Shown here in pieces: positions 35,674 to 45,853 of a stretch of 64,000 nt of DNA. The position numbers and the translations under genes were made by a program. The first letter of the stretch is position 1; every line of letters begins with the position of its first letter. The notes under the pieces were generated by a model. That model was not told the origin of the DNA and searched no databases. It saw only the letters and a program-made list of their open reading frames with translations. Origin of the DNA: Halanaerobium saccharolyticum (GTDB taxonomy: Bacteria > Bacillota > Halanaerobiia > Halanaerobiales > Halanaerobiaceae); assembly GCF_003259895.1 (NCBI RefSeq), contig NZ_QLME01000012.1:29266-93265 (forward strand), written 5' to 3'.

Positions 35674-37764
35674 ATGTCTGCTCAAACAAAAAATTTATCT
35701 TTTTTTCATTCTTTAAAATGGAAAATATCTGCCGTAATAGTAGTTATTTTATTAATAGTACTGGGAGCCATAAGTTATCTAACTTTTAATTCGGCAGCAG
35801 AGATTGTCAGAAATCAAATTGATGAGAATATCAATTTAGTTGCTTCTTCCTATCAGAGCAATGTAGAGGCGATGCTCAAAACTCTGGACAGACAGATTGA
35901 TTCAATTGACTCTGACAGCAGTTTTAATGGCTATTTTACTTTAATGGAAGGCCTGTATCCGGGAAGTGAGTCTGAACCGGAGGCCAGAGAAGAATTTACA
36001 GTCAATATAGATTCATTTATGGGAATGCAGTATTCAGCTGCTGGAGCTCTGGGTTCAGTTAAAGATAATATAGAAAATATTGAATTTGCCTATTTAGCAA
36101 TGGCAGATGGAACAGTTATTGCGGATTCGAGAGCATATTCAGCCCAGGCTTTAGAAGATAATGAACATTATTTAAGGGAAAAACTGGATCAAGATCTATA
36201 TAAAGATATTAACTTTGGTACCATACATAGAGAAAATGATCAGAACTATCTTTTATATAATTCACCAATCTATGCTGATGATGGTGAAACAATTACAGCC
36301 TATATAGTTCTGGCTTTAAATCCTGAAATTGTATATTCCGAACTGCAGAGTCTGGATATTGAAAATGCTGAAAACTATAAATTAATTAATTCGGAGGGAC
36401 AGATAATCCGGGCGCAAGATAAAGAACTATTTTCAGATCAGATAGATAATAGCTGGTTTATAAATGAAACAACAGCAGAAAACACAGTTAATTCTGAAGA
36501 AGTTGGGGGCAATTATCTTTTAAAAAATCAGATAACAGATAATCTGGCTCTGGCTGTGGAAATTCCGACTGAGCAGATGCTGGCTCCTGTAACCAGACTG
36601 GGAAAAACGATCTGGACTGTCTCGGGAATCTTTTTAGTCCTGGCACTGCTGATAACCTTCTTATTTATCAGCTGGCAGCTTAAACCACTCTCTTCTTTTA
36701 TGGAATCATTTAGAAAAATGAAAAATGGTGATCTGCGCAATCAGGTTAAGATGAAGGGGAAAGATTTAAAAAGAAAAGATGAAATTGGTATTATGGCAGG
36801 TATCTTTAACGAAATGCTGGAAGAACTTAATAATCTGGTTATCGATATCAATAGTCAGGCTCAAAATTTGAATACTTCTGCTGAAAAAATGGATCAAAAC
36901 AGCCGGGAAGTTAATAAAGGGGCAGAAGAAGTTGGTTTAGCTGTAGAAAATCTTTCAGCAGGTTCAGAAGAACAGCTGGCTCAGATTGAAGAAAGCAATA
37001 ATAATGTGCAGCGTTTAAATCGCGAAATCAAAGAAGTTGATCATAATGCAGAAGAAATTGCAAATGGAGCAGATGAAGTGCTGGGAAAAATTGAAAAGGG
37101 TAATCAAAGTGTAAATAGTTCAATTAACAATATCAATGATTTGAGTCAGGAAACAAAAGAAGTTGCAGAATTAATTCAAAATCTGGGTACAATGTCCGAA
37201 GAAATTGGAAATATTGTAGTTTTGATCAATGATATATCAAATCAGACTAATCTTTTAGCTTTAAATGCTGCTATAGAAGCGGCAAGGGCTGGAGAGGCAG
37301 GACGTGGATTTTCTGTTGTTGCTGATGAAATTCGTTCTCTAGCCGAGGAATCAGCTGGAGCGACTGAGAAAATATCTAAATTAATAGAAAAAATTCAGTT
37401 TGGAGTAGATAAAGCTGTAAATTCCATGGATCAAAATGAAGAACTGGTAGGTGCCAGTGTAGAAAGTATTGAAGCTACAAATAATATTTTCAAGGAAATC
37501 AGAAAAGTATCTAAAAATCTAGGTAGTTCAATAAATAATGTGGTAGCTCGAATTGGTTCCATGCGGGAGGAAAGTGAAAATGTAGAAAATGCAATCAATG
37601 ATATTGCCAAAGTGACCAGAGATTTTGCTTCCAGTTCTCAGCAGATTTCTGCTGCCACTGAAGAACAAACTGCTTCTACAGATGAAATTCTGACTACAGC
37701 TGTTGAATTAAAGTCGATGTCAGAAGAATTAATTGCAAACATTAATGATTTTAAAGTAGAATGA
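35674..37764 (+). CDS. methyl-accepting chemotaxis protein with Cache-type sensor
   Basis: A 696-aa membrane chemoreceptor. TM1 lies at about residues 16-37. A periplasmic Cache-type sensor follows (about 40-305, with [20 protein letters not shown]). TM2 is at about 310-333 ([19 protein letters not shown]), a HAMP segment at about 334-390, and the cytoplasmic signalling hairpin has the conserved tip [19 protein letters not shown]. Its place between GH1 and GH2 genes suggests it senses sugars released from beta-glycans; the ligand is not known. SD GCAGGAGG precedes ATG 35674. Confidence 0.92.
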   Translation: MSAQTKNLSFFHSLKWKISAVIVVILLIVLGAISYLTFNSAAEIVRNQIDENINLVASSYQSNVEAMLKTLDRQIDSIDSDSSFNGYFTLMEGLYPGSESEPEAREEFTVNIDSFMGMQYSAAGALGSVKDNIENIEFAYLAMADGTVIADSRAYSAQALEDNEHYLREKLDQDLYKDINFGTIHRENDQNYLLYNSPIYADDGETITAYIVLALNPEIVYSELQSLDIENAENYKLINSEGQIIRAQDKELFSDQIDNSWFINETTAENTVNSEEVGGNYLLKNQITDNLALAVEIPTEQMLAPVTRLGKTIWTVSGIFLVLALLITFLFISWQLKPLSSFMESFRKMKNGDLRNQVKMKGKDLKRKDEIGIMAGIFNEMLEELNNLVIDINSQAQNLNTSAEKMDQNSREVNKGAEEVGLAVENLSAGSEEQLAQIEESNNNVQRLNREIKEVDHNAEEIANGADEVLGKIEKGNQSVNSSINNINDLSQETKEVAELIQNLGTMSEEIGNIVVLINDISNQTNLLALNAAIEAARAGEAGRGFSVVADEIRSLAEESAGATEKISKLIEKIQFGVDKAVNSMDQNEELVGASVESIEATNNIFKEIRKVSKNLGSSINNVVARIGSMREESENVENAINDIAKVTRDFASSSQQISAATEEQTASTDEILTTAVELKSMSEELIANINDFKVE

Positions 37765-37828
37765 TTTTATGATTTAATAAAAGTAAGAAAATAATTTATG
37801 CTGAAAAAATCTAAATTGAGGTGAAAAA

Positions 37829-40312
37829 ATGAAAAAAATATCTTTAAATGGTAAGTGGCAGTTAAATCAGACTGAGCAAGAACAATTTATTAATGCTGAA
37901 GTACCTGGCTGTGTGCATACAGATTTAATTGCAGCTGGAGAAATTGATGACCCTTTTTATAGAAATAATGAAGAAAAAGTAATGTGGATTGGAGAAAGTG
38001 ACTGGGATTACAGCAGAAAATTTAGCCTGGGCTCAGAATTTATAAGTGCCAGGAAAATTATTTTAAGTGCTCAGGGTTTAGATACCCTGGCAGAAATATT
38101 TCTTAATGGTGAACAGGTTGCTGCAACAAATAATATGTATCGCAAATGGGAATTTGAAGTTCAGGATTATTTAAGAGAGGGAGAAAATGAAATTAGAGTA
38201 CATTTTAATTCCCCCTTACCATATTTAAGAAAAAAAGATAAAGAGTTCCATATACCTGCCTGGAGTGTAGGAGATCACCGTCTACATGGTGGTGGCTGGC
38301 TGCGCAAACAGCCGAGTAACTTCGGCTGGGACTGGGGCCCGATGCTGGTTACCATGGGAATCTGGAAGGATATTGATTTGTTTGCTCTAAATACAGCCAG
38401 AATTGAGGAAATAAAGGTTGAACAAAATCATCTGGAATCCGGCAGTGTCGACTTAGATATTGATTTAATAACCGAAAAAATAGCTGCTGAAAATTTAGAA
38501 GTAAAGGTGGATTTTTCTCAGTCTGGAGAATCAATTTATCAAAATAATTTTGAAATTGAGGGAGAAAAGGCAAAAATAGAATTTGAAGTAGAAAATCCGG
38601 AGCTCTGGTGGCCTAATGGAATGGGTGAACAGCCGCTTTACGATCTAGAAATCTCTATTTTTGACAGCGGAGGCCAGAAATTAGATTCAGTCGAGAAAAA
38701 AATTGGCTTAAGAGAGCTGAAATTAATTACAGAAGATGACCAGTGGGGCCAATCTTTTAAGTTTGCAGCTAATGGTAAAGAATTTTTTGCCAAAGGTGCA
38801 AACTGGATACCTGCAGATGCTTTTGTCTCCAGAGTTGAAAGAAATGATTATCGTCAGCTTTTAGAATCAGCAGCAGCTGCAAATATGAATATGCTTAGAG
38901 TCTGGGGTGGTGGACTTTATGAAAAAGATGAGTTTTATGAAATCTGTGATGAACTGGGGCTGACTGTCTGGCAGGATTTTATCTTTGCCTGTGGAACTTA
39001 CCCCAGCTTTGATGATGATTTTATGGCTAATGTAAAGATCGAAGCTGAAGAAAATGTTAAAAGAATAAGGCACCATGCTTCTCTGGCACTCTGGTGCGGC
39101 AACAATGAGATTGAACAGGGAATTGCAGCTCAGGAGTGGAATAATGAGGAAATAACCATGCCCTGGGATGATTATCAAAAATTATTTGATCAGTTATTAC
39201 CAGAAGTAGTAGCAGATCATGATCCTCAAACAGATTACTGGCCAGGAAGTCCCCACAGTCCAAAAGGGGATCGGAATGACTTTAATAATCCTGACTGGGG
39301 AGATGCCCATCTCTGGGATGTCTGGCACGGTAAAAAACCTTTTGAATGGTACAGAACCTGTGAACATCGTTTTAACAGTGAATTTGGATTTCAATCATTT
39401 CCTGAACCAGAAACAGTTGCTGAATATACTGAGGCAGAAGATCGCAATATAACCTCTTATGTTATGGAACACCATCAGCGCAGTGGAATTGGAAATACTA
39501 CAATTATGCAGTATATGCTTGACTGGTTTAAACTCCCAGAGGGCTTTGAGAATATATTATGGACAAGTCAGATTCTACAGGGCTTAGGAATTAAATATGC
39601 TGTAGAAAACTGGCGGCGTAATATGCCGCGAGCTATGGGCACACTTTACTGGCAGTTAAATGATAACTGGCCGGTAGCCAGCTGGTCTTCACTTGATTAT
39701 CACGGCCGCTGGAAGGCCTTGCATTATATGGCCAAAAAGTTTTATGCTCCAATTATTATTTCAGGAATAGAAAATAATGAGGATGCAGCTGTTGAGATTC
39801 ATGTTACCAGTGATAAATTTGAAAATATCAAGGGTCAGGTTAACTGGCAGTTAAGAGATGTTAGTGGTCAGCTGATTTTAGAGAATTCATTTGAAACAGA
39901 GATAAAAGCCGAAAGTAATCAGCTGTTGAGGACTCTGGAGCTTCAGGATTATGTAAATCAATATGGAATAAGAGATTTAATGCTCTGGCTGGAATTAGAA
40001 GTGGATGGAGAAATAATAGCTGATAATTTTGTTTCTTTTGCCAAACCAAAACATATGCAGCTTAAAAACCCTCGAATCAAAGCCGAAGTCGAAGCAATTA
40101 ATGAGCAGAAATTTAGTATTAGCTGTAAATCTCAAAACACAGCTCTCTGGACCTGGTTAGAGTTAAAAGATATTGAAGCAGATTTTACTGATAATTTCTT
40201 CCATCTCTATCCTGGAAGAAAAATCAATTTGGAAATTAAAACTTATAAAAAAATGTCTGCAGCAGAAGTAAAAGAAAAATTAAAAATAAGATCATTAATT
40301 GATACTTATTAG
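37829..40312 (+). CDS. beta-mannosidase, GH2
   Basis: An 827-aa GH2 enzyme with a jelly-roll N-domain (LNGKWQL, then [13 protein letters not shown]), Ig-like domain and catalytic barrel. The acid/base is Glu427 in LWCGNNE and the nucleophile Glu518 in [14 protein letters not shown]. The pair of motifs plus [10 protein letters not shown] and RVWGGGLYE identifies the beta-mannosidase branch rather than LacZ. It releases mannose from the non-reducing end of beta-mannosides in the cytoplasm (no signal peptide). SD TTGAGGTG precedes ATG 37829. It is followed by epimerase and GH130 genes. Confidence 0.92.
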   Translation: MKKISLNGKWQLNQTEQEQFINAEVPGCVHTDLIAAGEIDDPFYRNNEEKVMWIGESDWDYSRKFSLGSEFISARKIILSAQGLDTLAEIFLNGEQVAATNNMYRKWEFEVQDYLREGENEIRVHFNSPLPYLRKKDKEFHIPAWSVGDHRLHGGGWLRKQPSNFGWDWGPMLVTMGIWKDIDLFALNTARIEEIKVEQNHLESGSVDLDIDLITEKIAAENLEVKVDFSQSGESIYQNNFEIEGEKAKIEFEVENPELWWPNGMGEQPLYDLEISIFDSGGQKLDSVEKKIGLRELKLITEDDQWGQSFKFAANGKEFFAKGANWIPADAFVSRVERNDYRQLLESAAAANMNMLRVWGGGLYEKDEFYEICDELGLTVWQDFIFACGTYPSFDDDFMANVKIEAEENVKRIRHHASLALWCGNNEIEQGIAAQEWNNEEITMPWDDYQKLFDQLLPEVVADHDPQTDYWPGSPHSPKGDRNDFNNPDWGDAHLWDVWHGKKPFEWYRTCEHRFNSEFGFQSFPEPETVAEYTEAEDRNITSYVMEHHQRSGIGNTTIMQYMLDWFKLPEGFENILWTSQILQGLGIKYAVENWRRNMPRAMGTLYWQLNDNWPVASWSSLDYHGRWKALHYMAKKFYAPIIISGIENNEDAAVEIHVTSDKFENIKGQVNWQLRDVSGQLILENSFETEIKAESNQLLRTLELQDYVNQYGIRDLMLWLELEVDGEIIADNFVSFAKPKHMQLKNPRIKAEVEAINEQKFSISCKSQNTALWTWLELKDIEADFTDNFFHLYPGRKINLEIKTYKKMSAAEVKEKLKIRSLIDTY

Positions 40313-40378
40313 ACAGATTTAGCTCAAAATTAAAAATAAATAAAATAAGTGAAAGACTGATATAAAGAATTTCAGTAA

Positions 40379-40427
40379 AAAAGGTTGGATTATTTAAGTT
40401 TAATAAAACTTAGTAATTCAACCTTTT
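40379..40427 (+). terminator. long hairpin between the GH2 and epimerase genes
   Basis: AAGGTTG (40381-40387) and CAACCTT (40419-40425) enclose ATTA/TAAT and TAAGTTT/AAACTTA pairs, a near-continuous stem with small mismatches. Only four T residues follow, so it is a weak terminator or an intercistronic stabiliser. It also shows that an ATG at 40385 in the epimerase frame lies inside structure and is not the start. Confidence 0.5.
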
Positions 40428-40462
40428 ATGAGATTAACTATAAAAATCTGGAGATGATAAGA

Positions 40463-41662
40463 ATGAAGAAAAATTTATTAGAAGAATTTGCCGATTCAGT
40501 TACTAAGGAAAAGGATAATTTACTAACTTTCTGGCTCAATAATTCTATAGATAAAGATTATGGAGGATTTTATGGTGAAGTATCGGTTTCCAATAAAGCT
40601 CAAACTAAAGCTGATAAGGCTTTAATTTTAAACAGTCGTATTCTCTGGAGTTTTGCTAATGCCTATCGCGAGGATAAAAATCCAGATTATTTAAAGATGG
40701 CAGATAGAGCTTATGATTATCTTTTAGCTAATTTTGAAGATAAAAAATACGGTGGTTTTTACTGGCTGCTTAATTATTTAGGAAAAGTTAAAGAAAACAA
40801 AAAGCAAATTTACGGACAGGCTTTCTGTATTTATGCTTTTAGCGAATATTATCGAGCCACTGATAATGAAGATGCATTAAAGAAAGCAGTAGATCTTTTT
40901 GCCTTAATTGAAGACAGAAGTTATGATCCAGAATACAGAGGTTATTTTGAAGCATATAATAGAGATTGGTCAGCAGCTGATGATATGAGCTTAAGTGAAA
41001 AAGATATGAATGTCGCTAAATCTATGAATACTCATCTTCATATTTTAGAAGCCTATACTAATCTCTATCGGGTCTGGCCTGATCCTGGCTTAGAATCAAA
41101 ACTTAAAGAATTAATTGAAGTTGTCCTCAATAATATAGTTGACCAGAATCAGTTTCGATTTAAGCTCTTTTTTGACCAGGACTGGACATCAAAATCAGAA
41201 ATTGTTTCTTATGGTCATGATATTGAAGGAAGCTGGCTGCTTTATGAGGCAGCAGAAGTATTGGGAGAACAGGTAGTCCTTGATATTGCAGAAGATTATG
41301 CTCTAAAAATGGCAGCCCAAGTTCTTAAAGAAGGGACTGCAGAAGATGGAAGTATTTATTATGAGTTTGAATCTGGTAAACTGGATAAGGACCGTCACTG
41401 GTGGCCTCAGGCAGAAGCAGTTGTCGGTTTTATTAATGCCTATCAGTTAAGTGGAGAAGAAGATTTTATTCAGGCGGCCTCAAAAGGCTGGGATTATATA
41501 GTGAAAAATATAGTTGATCAGGAAAATGGCGGCTGGTACTGGCTGGTAAGTGAGCAGGGAAAAGCAGCTTCTAAAGCTAAAATTAATGCCTGGAAGTCCC
41601 CCTATCACAGCAGTCGGGCCTGTTATGAAATCATTAATAGAATTGAGCAAATTTTAGTCTAA
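40463..41662 (+). CDS. AGE-family 2-epimerase (mannobiose/cellobiose 2-epimerase)
   Basis: A 399-aa (alpha/alpha)6-barrel enzyme of the N-acylglucosamine 2-epimerase family. Catalytic-site histidine motifs are visible: NTHLHILEAYT, SYGHDIEGSWLL and HWWPQAEAVVGF. Length and motifs fit cellobiose/mannobiose 2-epimerases, which invert C2 of the reducing-end sugar of beta-1,4-disaccharides. Beside a GH130 mannosylglucose phosphorylase and a beta-mannosidase, mannobiose to mannosyl-glucose is the likely reaction. The start is ATG 40463, after CTGGAGATG; 26 extra codons upstream overlap a hairpin and lack an SD. Confidence 0.85.
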   Translation: MKKNLLEEFADSVTKEKDNLLTFWLNNSIDKDYGGFYGEVSVSNKAQTKADKALILNSRILWSFANAYREDKNPDYLKMADRAYDYLLANFEDKKYGGFYWLLNYLGKVKENKKQIYGQAFCIYAFSEYYRATDNEDALKKAVDLFALIEDRSYDPEYRGYFEAYNRDWSAADDMSLSEKDMNVAKSMNTHLHILEAYTNLYRVWPDPGLESKLKELIEVVLNNIVDQNQFRFKLFFDQDWTSKSEIVSYGHDIEGSWLLYEAAEVLGEQVVLDIAEDYALKMAAQVLKEGTAEDGSIYYEFESGKLDKDRHWWPQAEAVVGFINAYQLSGEEDFIQAASKGWDYIVKNIVDQENGGWYWLVSEQGKAASKAKINAWKSPYHSSRACYEIINRIEQILV

Positions 41663-41685
41663 AAAAATAAATTGAGGTGAAAAAA

Positions 41686-42891
41686 ATGGATTTAATGAAT
41701 AAACCAGATAAGGATCAATTTCAGACTCGTCTTCGTTTATTAAAAAAGAAGAGGCAGAACTTAGTAGAAAGAAAAAATGAAAGAGTTGAACCGGGCAATG
41801 GCATTTTTTTCCGCTATAAATATCCTGTTTTAACAGCAGAACACACACCAATTTTCTGGCGCTATGATTTGGATTATGAGAGCAATCCATTTTTAATGGA
41901 AAGACAGGGTATTAATGCTACTTTTAATCCTGGTGCTATTAAAATGAATGATAAATATTATTTAGTTGTCAGAACTGAAGGCAGTGACCGCAAATCTTTT
42001 TTCTCGATAGTAGAAAGTGATAATGGGGTTGATAATTTTGAATTCTGGGATTATCCAGTAGAGATCCCCGAAACTGAAAGACCTGATATTAATGTTTACG
42101 ATATGCGTCTGGTAAAACACGAAGATGGCTGGATTTATGGGATCTTCTGTACTGAAAGAAAAGATCCGGAAGCTGAACCAGGAAATACAACTGCTGCCGA
42201 AGCTCAGGCGGGTATAGTCAGAACAAAGGATCTTAAAAACTGGGAGCGGCTGCCGGACTTAGAAACCCCATCCCCTCAGCAGAGAAATGTAGTTTTACAC
42301 CCGGAATTTGTGGATGGTAAATATGCATTTTATACCCGGCCCCAGGACAGCTTTATTACTACCGGTTCTGGTGGTGGAATCGGCTGGGGATTAGCAGAAG
42401 ATATTGAAAATCCAAAAATTGCTACTGAAGAGATAATCGATAAGAAGTTTTATCATACAATAAAGGAAGCAAAAAATGGTCAGGGAGATGCTCCAATTAA
42501 AACTGAGGAGGGCTGGCTGCATATTGCTCATGGTGTTCGGAATACTGCTGCCGGTCTGCGCTATGTTATTTATGCCTTTATGACAGATTTAGATGACCCA
42601 ACTAAAGTCATTTATAATCCTGGAGGTTATTTAATTGCACCTAAAGGAGAAGAGAGAGTGGGAGATGTCTCCAATGTTGTATTTGTAAATGGTGTTATAA
42701 AAGAGGATAATGGCAGAGTCTTAATTTACTATGCTTCCTCTGATACCAGGATTCATGTGGCAGAATCCTCAGTCAATAGATTGTTAGACTATGTTAAGAA
42801 TACTCCAACAGATAAGCTGCGTTCTGCTGCTTCAGTCCAGACAAGAAAAGAATTAATCGAAAAAAATCTAAAAATAATTAATGATAAATAA
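41686..42891 (+). CDS. 4-O-beta-D-mannosyl-D-glucose phosphorylase, GH130_1
   Basis: A 401-aa GH130 phosphorylase with a five-bladed propeller. The Asp of NVYDMRL (about residue 139) matches the catalytic acid of GH130. [39 protein letters not shown] and [10 protein letters not shown] are typical of subfamily 1, which converts mannosyl-glucose plus phosphate to mannose-1-phosphate and glucose. Start ATG 41686 lies 5 nt after GAGGTGA; the in-frame GTG 41677 is inside the SD. It directly follows the epimerase gene (23 nt), giving a two-step phosphorolytic route. Confidence 0.9.
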   Translation: MDLMNKPDKDQFQTRLRLLKKKRQNLVERKNERVEPGNGIFFRYKYPVLTAEHTPIFWRYDLDYESNPFLMERQGINATFNPGAIKMNDKYYLVVRTEGSDRKSFFSIVESDNGVDNFEFWDYPVEIPETERPDINVYDMRLVKHEDGWIYGIFCTERKDPEAEPGNTTAAEAQAGIVRTKDLKNWERLPDLETPSPQQRNVVLHPEFVDGKYAFYTRPQDSFITTGSGGGIGWGLAEDIENPKIATEEIIDKKFYHTIKEAKNGQGDAPIKTEEGWLHIAHGVRNTAAGLRYVIYAFMTDLDDPTKVIYNPGGYLIAPKGEERVGDVSNVVFVNGVIKEDNGRVLIYYASSDTRIHVAESSVNRLLDYVKNTPTDKLRSAASVQTRKELIEKNLKIINDK

Positions 42892-42905
42892 GTATTATGG
42901 ACTTA

Positions 42906-42939
42906 ATGGATACAACTAAAAAGTTGTGTCCATTTTTTT
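42906..42939 (+). terminator. intrinsic terminator after GH130
   Basis: ATGGATACAACT and AGTTGTGTCCAT form a 12-bp stem (one G-U) around AAAA, followed by six more T residues. A 12-bp palindrome AACTTGCAAGTT (42947-42958) lies just after and might be an operator for the esterase gene. Confidence 0.9.
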
Positions 42940-43080
42940 CGAAATTAACTTGCAAGTTGAATTTTAAAGTGATAACTTTAATGGTAAGAATTAATTTAAC
43001 TGTTTAAAAAATAAAAAATTTATAGAAATATTTAGTAATTATTAAATTAATTTAATAATTATTAAAAGGGGAGATTAAAA

Positions 43081-44040
43081 ATGCTTTTTGAAATGTCTGT
43101 AGAAGAAATGAAAAAATATAAGGGTTCCAGTCCCAGAGCAGATGATTTTGATCAGTACTGGGAGAAAGCCCTGGCTGAAATGAAGACAGTTGATCCTAAT
43201 ATTGAAATTAAAGAATCTGCTTTTCAGACTGATTTTGCAGAATGCTATGATCTGTATTTTACCGGAGTTAAAGATGCTAGAATTCATGTTAAATACATAA
43301 AACCTAAAATGATTGAGAAAAAACATCCCGCTGTAATTGAGTTTCATGGTTATGGCAGTAGAATTGAAGACTGGGCAGATAAATTACAGTTTGCAGCCCG
43401 GGGATATTCTTATTTTGGAATGGACTGCCGTGGTCAGAATGCTGGTTTTTCTGAAGATGTTGGAGGAGTTAAAGGTAATACTAAAAATGGTCATATTATC
43501 AGAGGCCTGGCAGATGATCCAGATAAACTTTACTACCGCAATGTATTTTTAGACACTGCACAATTAGCTGAAATTGTAATGAAGATGGAAAGTGTTGATC
43601 AGAATAGAGTTGGTGTTTATGGTTATTCGCAGGGAGGAGCTTTAACAATTGCCTGTGCAGCTCTGGAACCTCGCATAAAAAAAGCAGCTCCAGTTTATTC
43701 ATTTTTATGTGATTATAAACGGGTAACCCAGCTTGATATTGAAAATAGTGCCTATGCCGAAATTAAGGACTTTTTTAGAAAATATGACCCTTTACATATA
43801 AAGGAAGAAGAAATTTTTAATAAATTATCTTATATTGATATTCAAAATCTAGCAGATAGAATAGAGGCAGAAGTTTTAATGACAACTGCTATTTCAGATC
43901 CAGTCTGTCCACCTTCAACTCAATTTGCTGTTTATAATAAAATTGAGAGCCAAAAAGAGATGGTAATTTATCCTGACTATGGACATGAAGATTTACCCGG
44001 AATTAGAGATAGGCATTATAGATTTTTTAATGATTTATAA
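43081..44040 (+). CDS. carbohydrate acetyl esterase, CE7 (AXE1/cephalosporin-C deacetylase family)
   Basis: A 319-aa alpha/beta hydrolase. The nucleophile is Ser183 in GYSQGG, and RGQN (near residue 117), HGYG (89-92) and a C-terminal GHE histidine complete the CE7 pattern. These enzymes deacetylate short acetylated xylo- or manno-oligosaccharides inside the cell, and no signal peptide is present. It lies at the end of the beta-glycoside region and behind its own leader (188-nt gap, terminator first), with SD AAAGGGGAG before ATG 43081. Confidence 0.9.
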   Translation: MLFEMSVEEMKKYKGSSPRADDFDQYWEKALAEMKTVDPNIEIKESAFQTDFAECYDLYFTGVKDARIHVKYIKPKMIEKKHPAVIEFHGYGSRIEDWADKLQFAARGYSYFGMDCRGQNAGFSEDVGGVKGNTKNGHIIRGLADDPDKLYYRNVFLDTAQLAEIVMKMESVDQNRVGVYGYSQGGALTIACAALEPRIKKAAPVYSFLCDYKRVTQLDIENSAYAEIKDFFRKYDPLHIKEEEIFNKLSYIDIQNLADRIEAEVLMTTAISDPVCPPSTQFAVYNKIESQKEMVIYPDYGHEDLPGIRDRHYRFFNDL

Positions 44041-44095
44041 TTTTATTTATTGATTTATAATTTTAGTTTCAATTTTTTCTTTAGGAGAGATATAA

Positions 44096-45853
44096 ATGAC
44101 AGAATTAAAAAAATTATGGCTTTATCTAAGAAAATACAAATTATTCTTTTTCGGGGCTTTATTTTTTATTATTCTAAATGTTTTATTTTCGATGATTCCT
44201 GGTTATTTAAATCGAAGAATAATTGATGATGTAATAAATGGCCAGCAAATGGAGCTTTTAGCTGGTTTTCTTGTGGCCTATATTGTGGCTAACTTACTCA
44301 GAGCAGCAGCAATTATGGTTCAGCGGTTTTTTACTGAGAGCTTATCTCAAAATATGCTTCGTGATTTAAAACAGGATCTCTATGATCACCTGCAGAAGCT
44401 TTCTTTTAACTTTTTTAATAATAATCGAACTGGAGAACTAATGTCCAGAATGACAGGTGATATGGAAGCGGTAAGAATGCTTTTTGCTGATGGAATGATT
44501 CAGTTTACAAGGGCAATTTTCTACATAGTATTTGTAATGGCGGTGCTGATTCCAGAGAGCCTCAAACTGGCGCTGGTCTCGCTGGCTTTAAGTCCTTTAA
44601 TTGGATTTTTTGCCTACAGACTTGGAGTCAGGATTAAGCCTGTTTTTCGTCAGGTAAGAAGACAGTATTCTGATTTAAATTCAACTGTTCAGGAAAATAT
44701 ATCTGGAATCAGAATTGTTAAGGCTTTCCACCAGCAGTGTTATGAGATGGAAAAATTTGATGAGGAAAATAATAATTATTTTACTAAAAATTATAGCGCA
44801 GCAAAAATTTGGTCTAAGTATTTTCCAATCATGGAATTTCTGGGAGGGACAAGTACAGTACTGCTGCTTTTTTATGGTGGTCGGCTGGTAATTCAGGGAG
44901 AAATAACACTTGGAGTCTGGATGCAGTTTAATTCTTATCTCTGGATGCTGATTATGCCGATGCGGATGATCGGACATATTGTAAATATGTTTTCCCGGAC
45001 CAGTGCTTCTGCAGAAAGAATTTTTAATATTTTAGAAACTGAACCCGAAATCAAAAACAGAGAAAATGCTCTTAAAGCTGACAGAATTACGGGAGAAGTT
45101 GAATTTAAAAATGTATCTTTAAATTATGGCGGAGAAGAAATCTTAAAAAATATTTCTTTTCATGCCAGACCTGGAGAAGCAGTTGCTATTATGGGAGCAA
45201 CAGGCAGCGGTAAATCTTCACTGATTAATTTAATCCCCCGCTATTATGAAGCTACAGAGGGTCAGATTTTAATTGATGGAGTTGATAATAGAGATTATGA
45301 TCTCCAGAATTTAAGAGCACAGGTTTCGATAGTAATGCAGGATGTATTTCTTTTTTCTGAGACAATAACCAATAATATTGCCTATGGAAGACCTGGACTT
45401 GATCTGGAAAAAATTAAAAGAGCGGCTGAAATAAGCAGTGCCCGTCATTTTATTGAAGAAATGGAAGATGGTTTCCAGGAGGTTGTGGGAGAGCGAGGAA
45501 TGGGACTTTCCGGGGGGCAGAAACAGAGAGTTTCGCTGGCCCGGGCAATTGTAGAAGAGAGCCCAATTTTAATTCTTGATGATGCCACCTCTGCTGTAGA
45601 TATGGAAACAGAACATCAGATCCAGCAGGCTTTAGAAGGAATGGAACAGAGAAGTACCCTATTTTTAATAGCCCACCGTATCTCTTCAGTCAGAAATGCA
45701 GATCAGATTTTAGTTCTGGATCATGGAGAAATTATTGAACAGGGTACACATGAACAGCTGATAAATAATAAGGGACATTATTATACAATGTTTAAAGAAC
45801 AGTATAAAGAAGTAATTGATGAAGAAGAGATTGAAGAAAGGTGGGTGAATTAA
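44096..45853 (+). CDS. ABC exporter half-transporter, subunit with degenerate catalytic site
   Basis: A 585-aa type-IV ABC exporter half: six-segment transmembrane domain (1 to about 320) fused to an NBD. Walker A is GATGSGKSS and the signature GLSGGQKQR is canonical. Walker B ends LILDD, with Asp496 in place of the catalytic Glu. Such a substitution marks the degenerate partner of heterodimeric exporters (TM287/288, BmrCD type). The stop codon directly abuts the next ATG, so the two halves are made together. Export of drugs, lipids or peptides is possible; no peptidase domain is present. SD TAGGAGAG precedes ATG 44096. Confidence 0.9.
   Translation: MTELKKLWLYLRKYKLFFFGALFFIILNVLFSMIPGYLNRRIIDDVINGQQMELLAGFLVAYIVANLLRAAAIMVQRFFTESLSQNMLRDLKQDLYDHLQKLSFNFFNNNRTGELMSRMTGDMEAVRMLFADGMIQFTRAIFYIVFVMAVLIPESLKLALVSLALSPLIGFFAYRLGVRIKPVFRQVRRQYSDLNSTVQENISGIRIVKAFHQQCYEMEKFDEENNNYFTKNYSAAKIWSKYFPIMEFLGGTSTVLLLFYGGRLVIQGEITLGVWMQFNSYLWMLIMPMRMIGHIVNMFSRTSASAERIFNILETEPEIKNRENALKADRITGEVEFKNVSLNYGGEEILKNISFHARPGEAVAIMGATGSGKSSLINLIPRYYEATEGQILIDGVDNRDYDLQNLRAQVSIVMQDVFLFSETITNNIAYGRPGLDLEKIKRAAEISSARHFIEEMEDGFQEVVGERGMGLSGGQKQRVSLARAIVEESPILILDDATSAVDMETEHQIQQALEGMEQRSTLFLIAHRISSVRNADQILVLDHGEIIEQGTHEQLINNKGHYYTMFKEQYKEVIDEEEIEERWVN

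Noticed and set aside
38867..39452. Overlapping minus- and plus-strand ORFs inside the GH2 gene
   Set aside because: They are out-of-frame shadows; the GH2 frame carries all catalytic motifs.
40385..40462. 26-codon N-terminal extension of the AGE epimerase
   Set aside because: It overlaps a strong hairpin and has no SD, while ATG 40463 follows GGAG with good spacing and matches family length.
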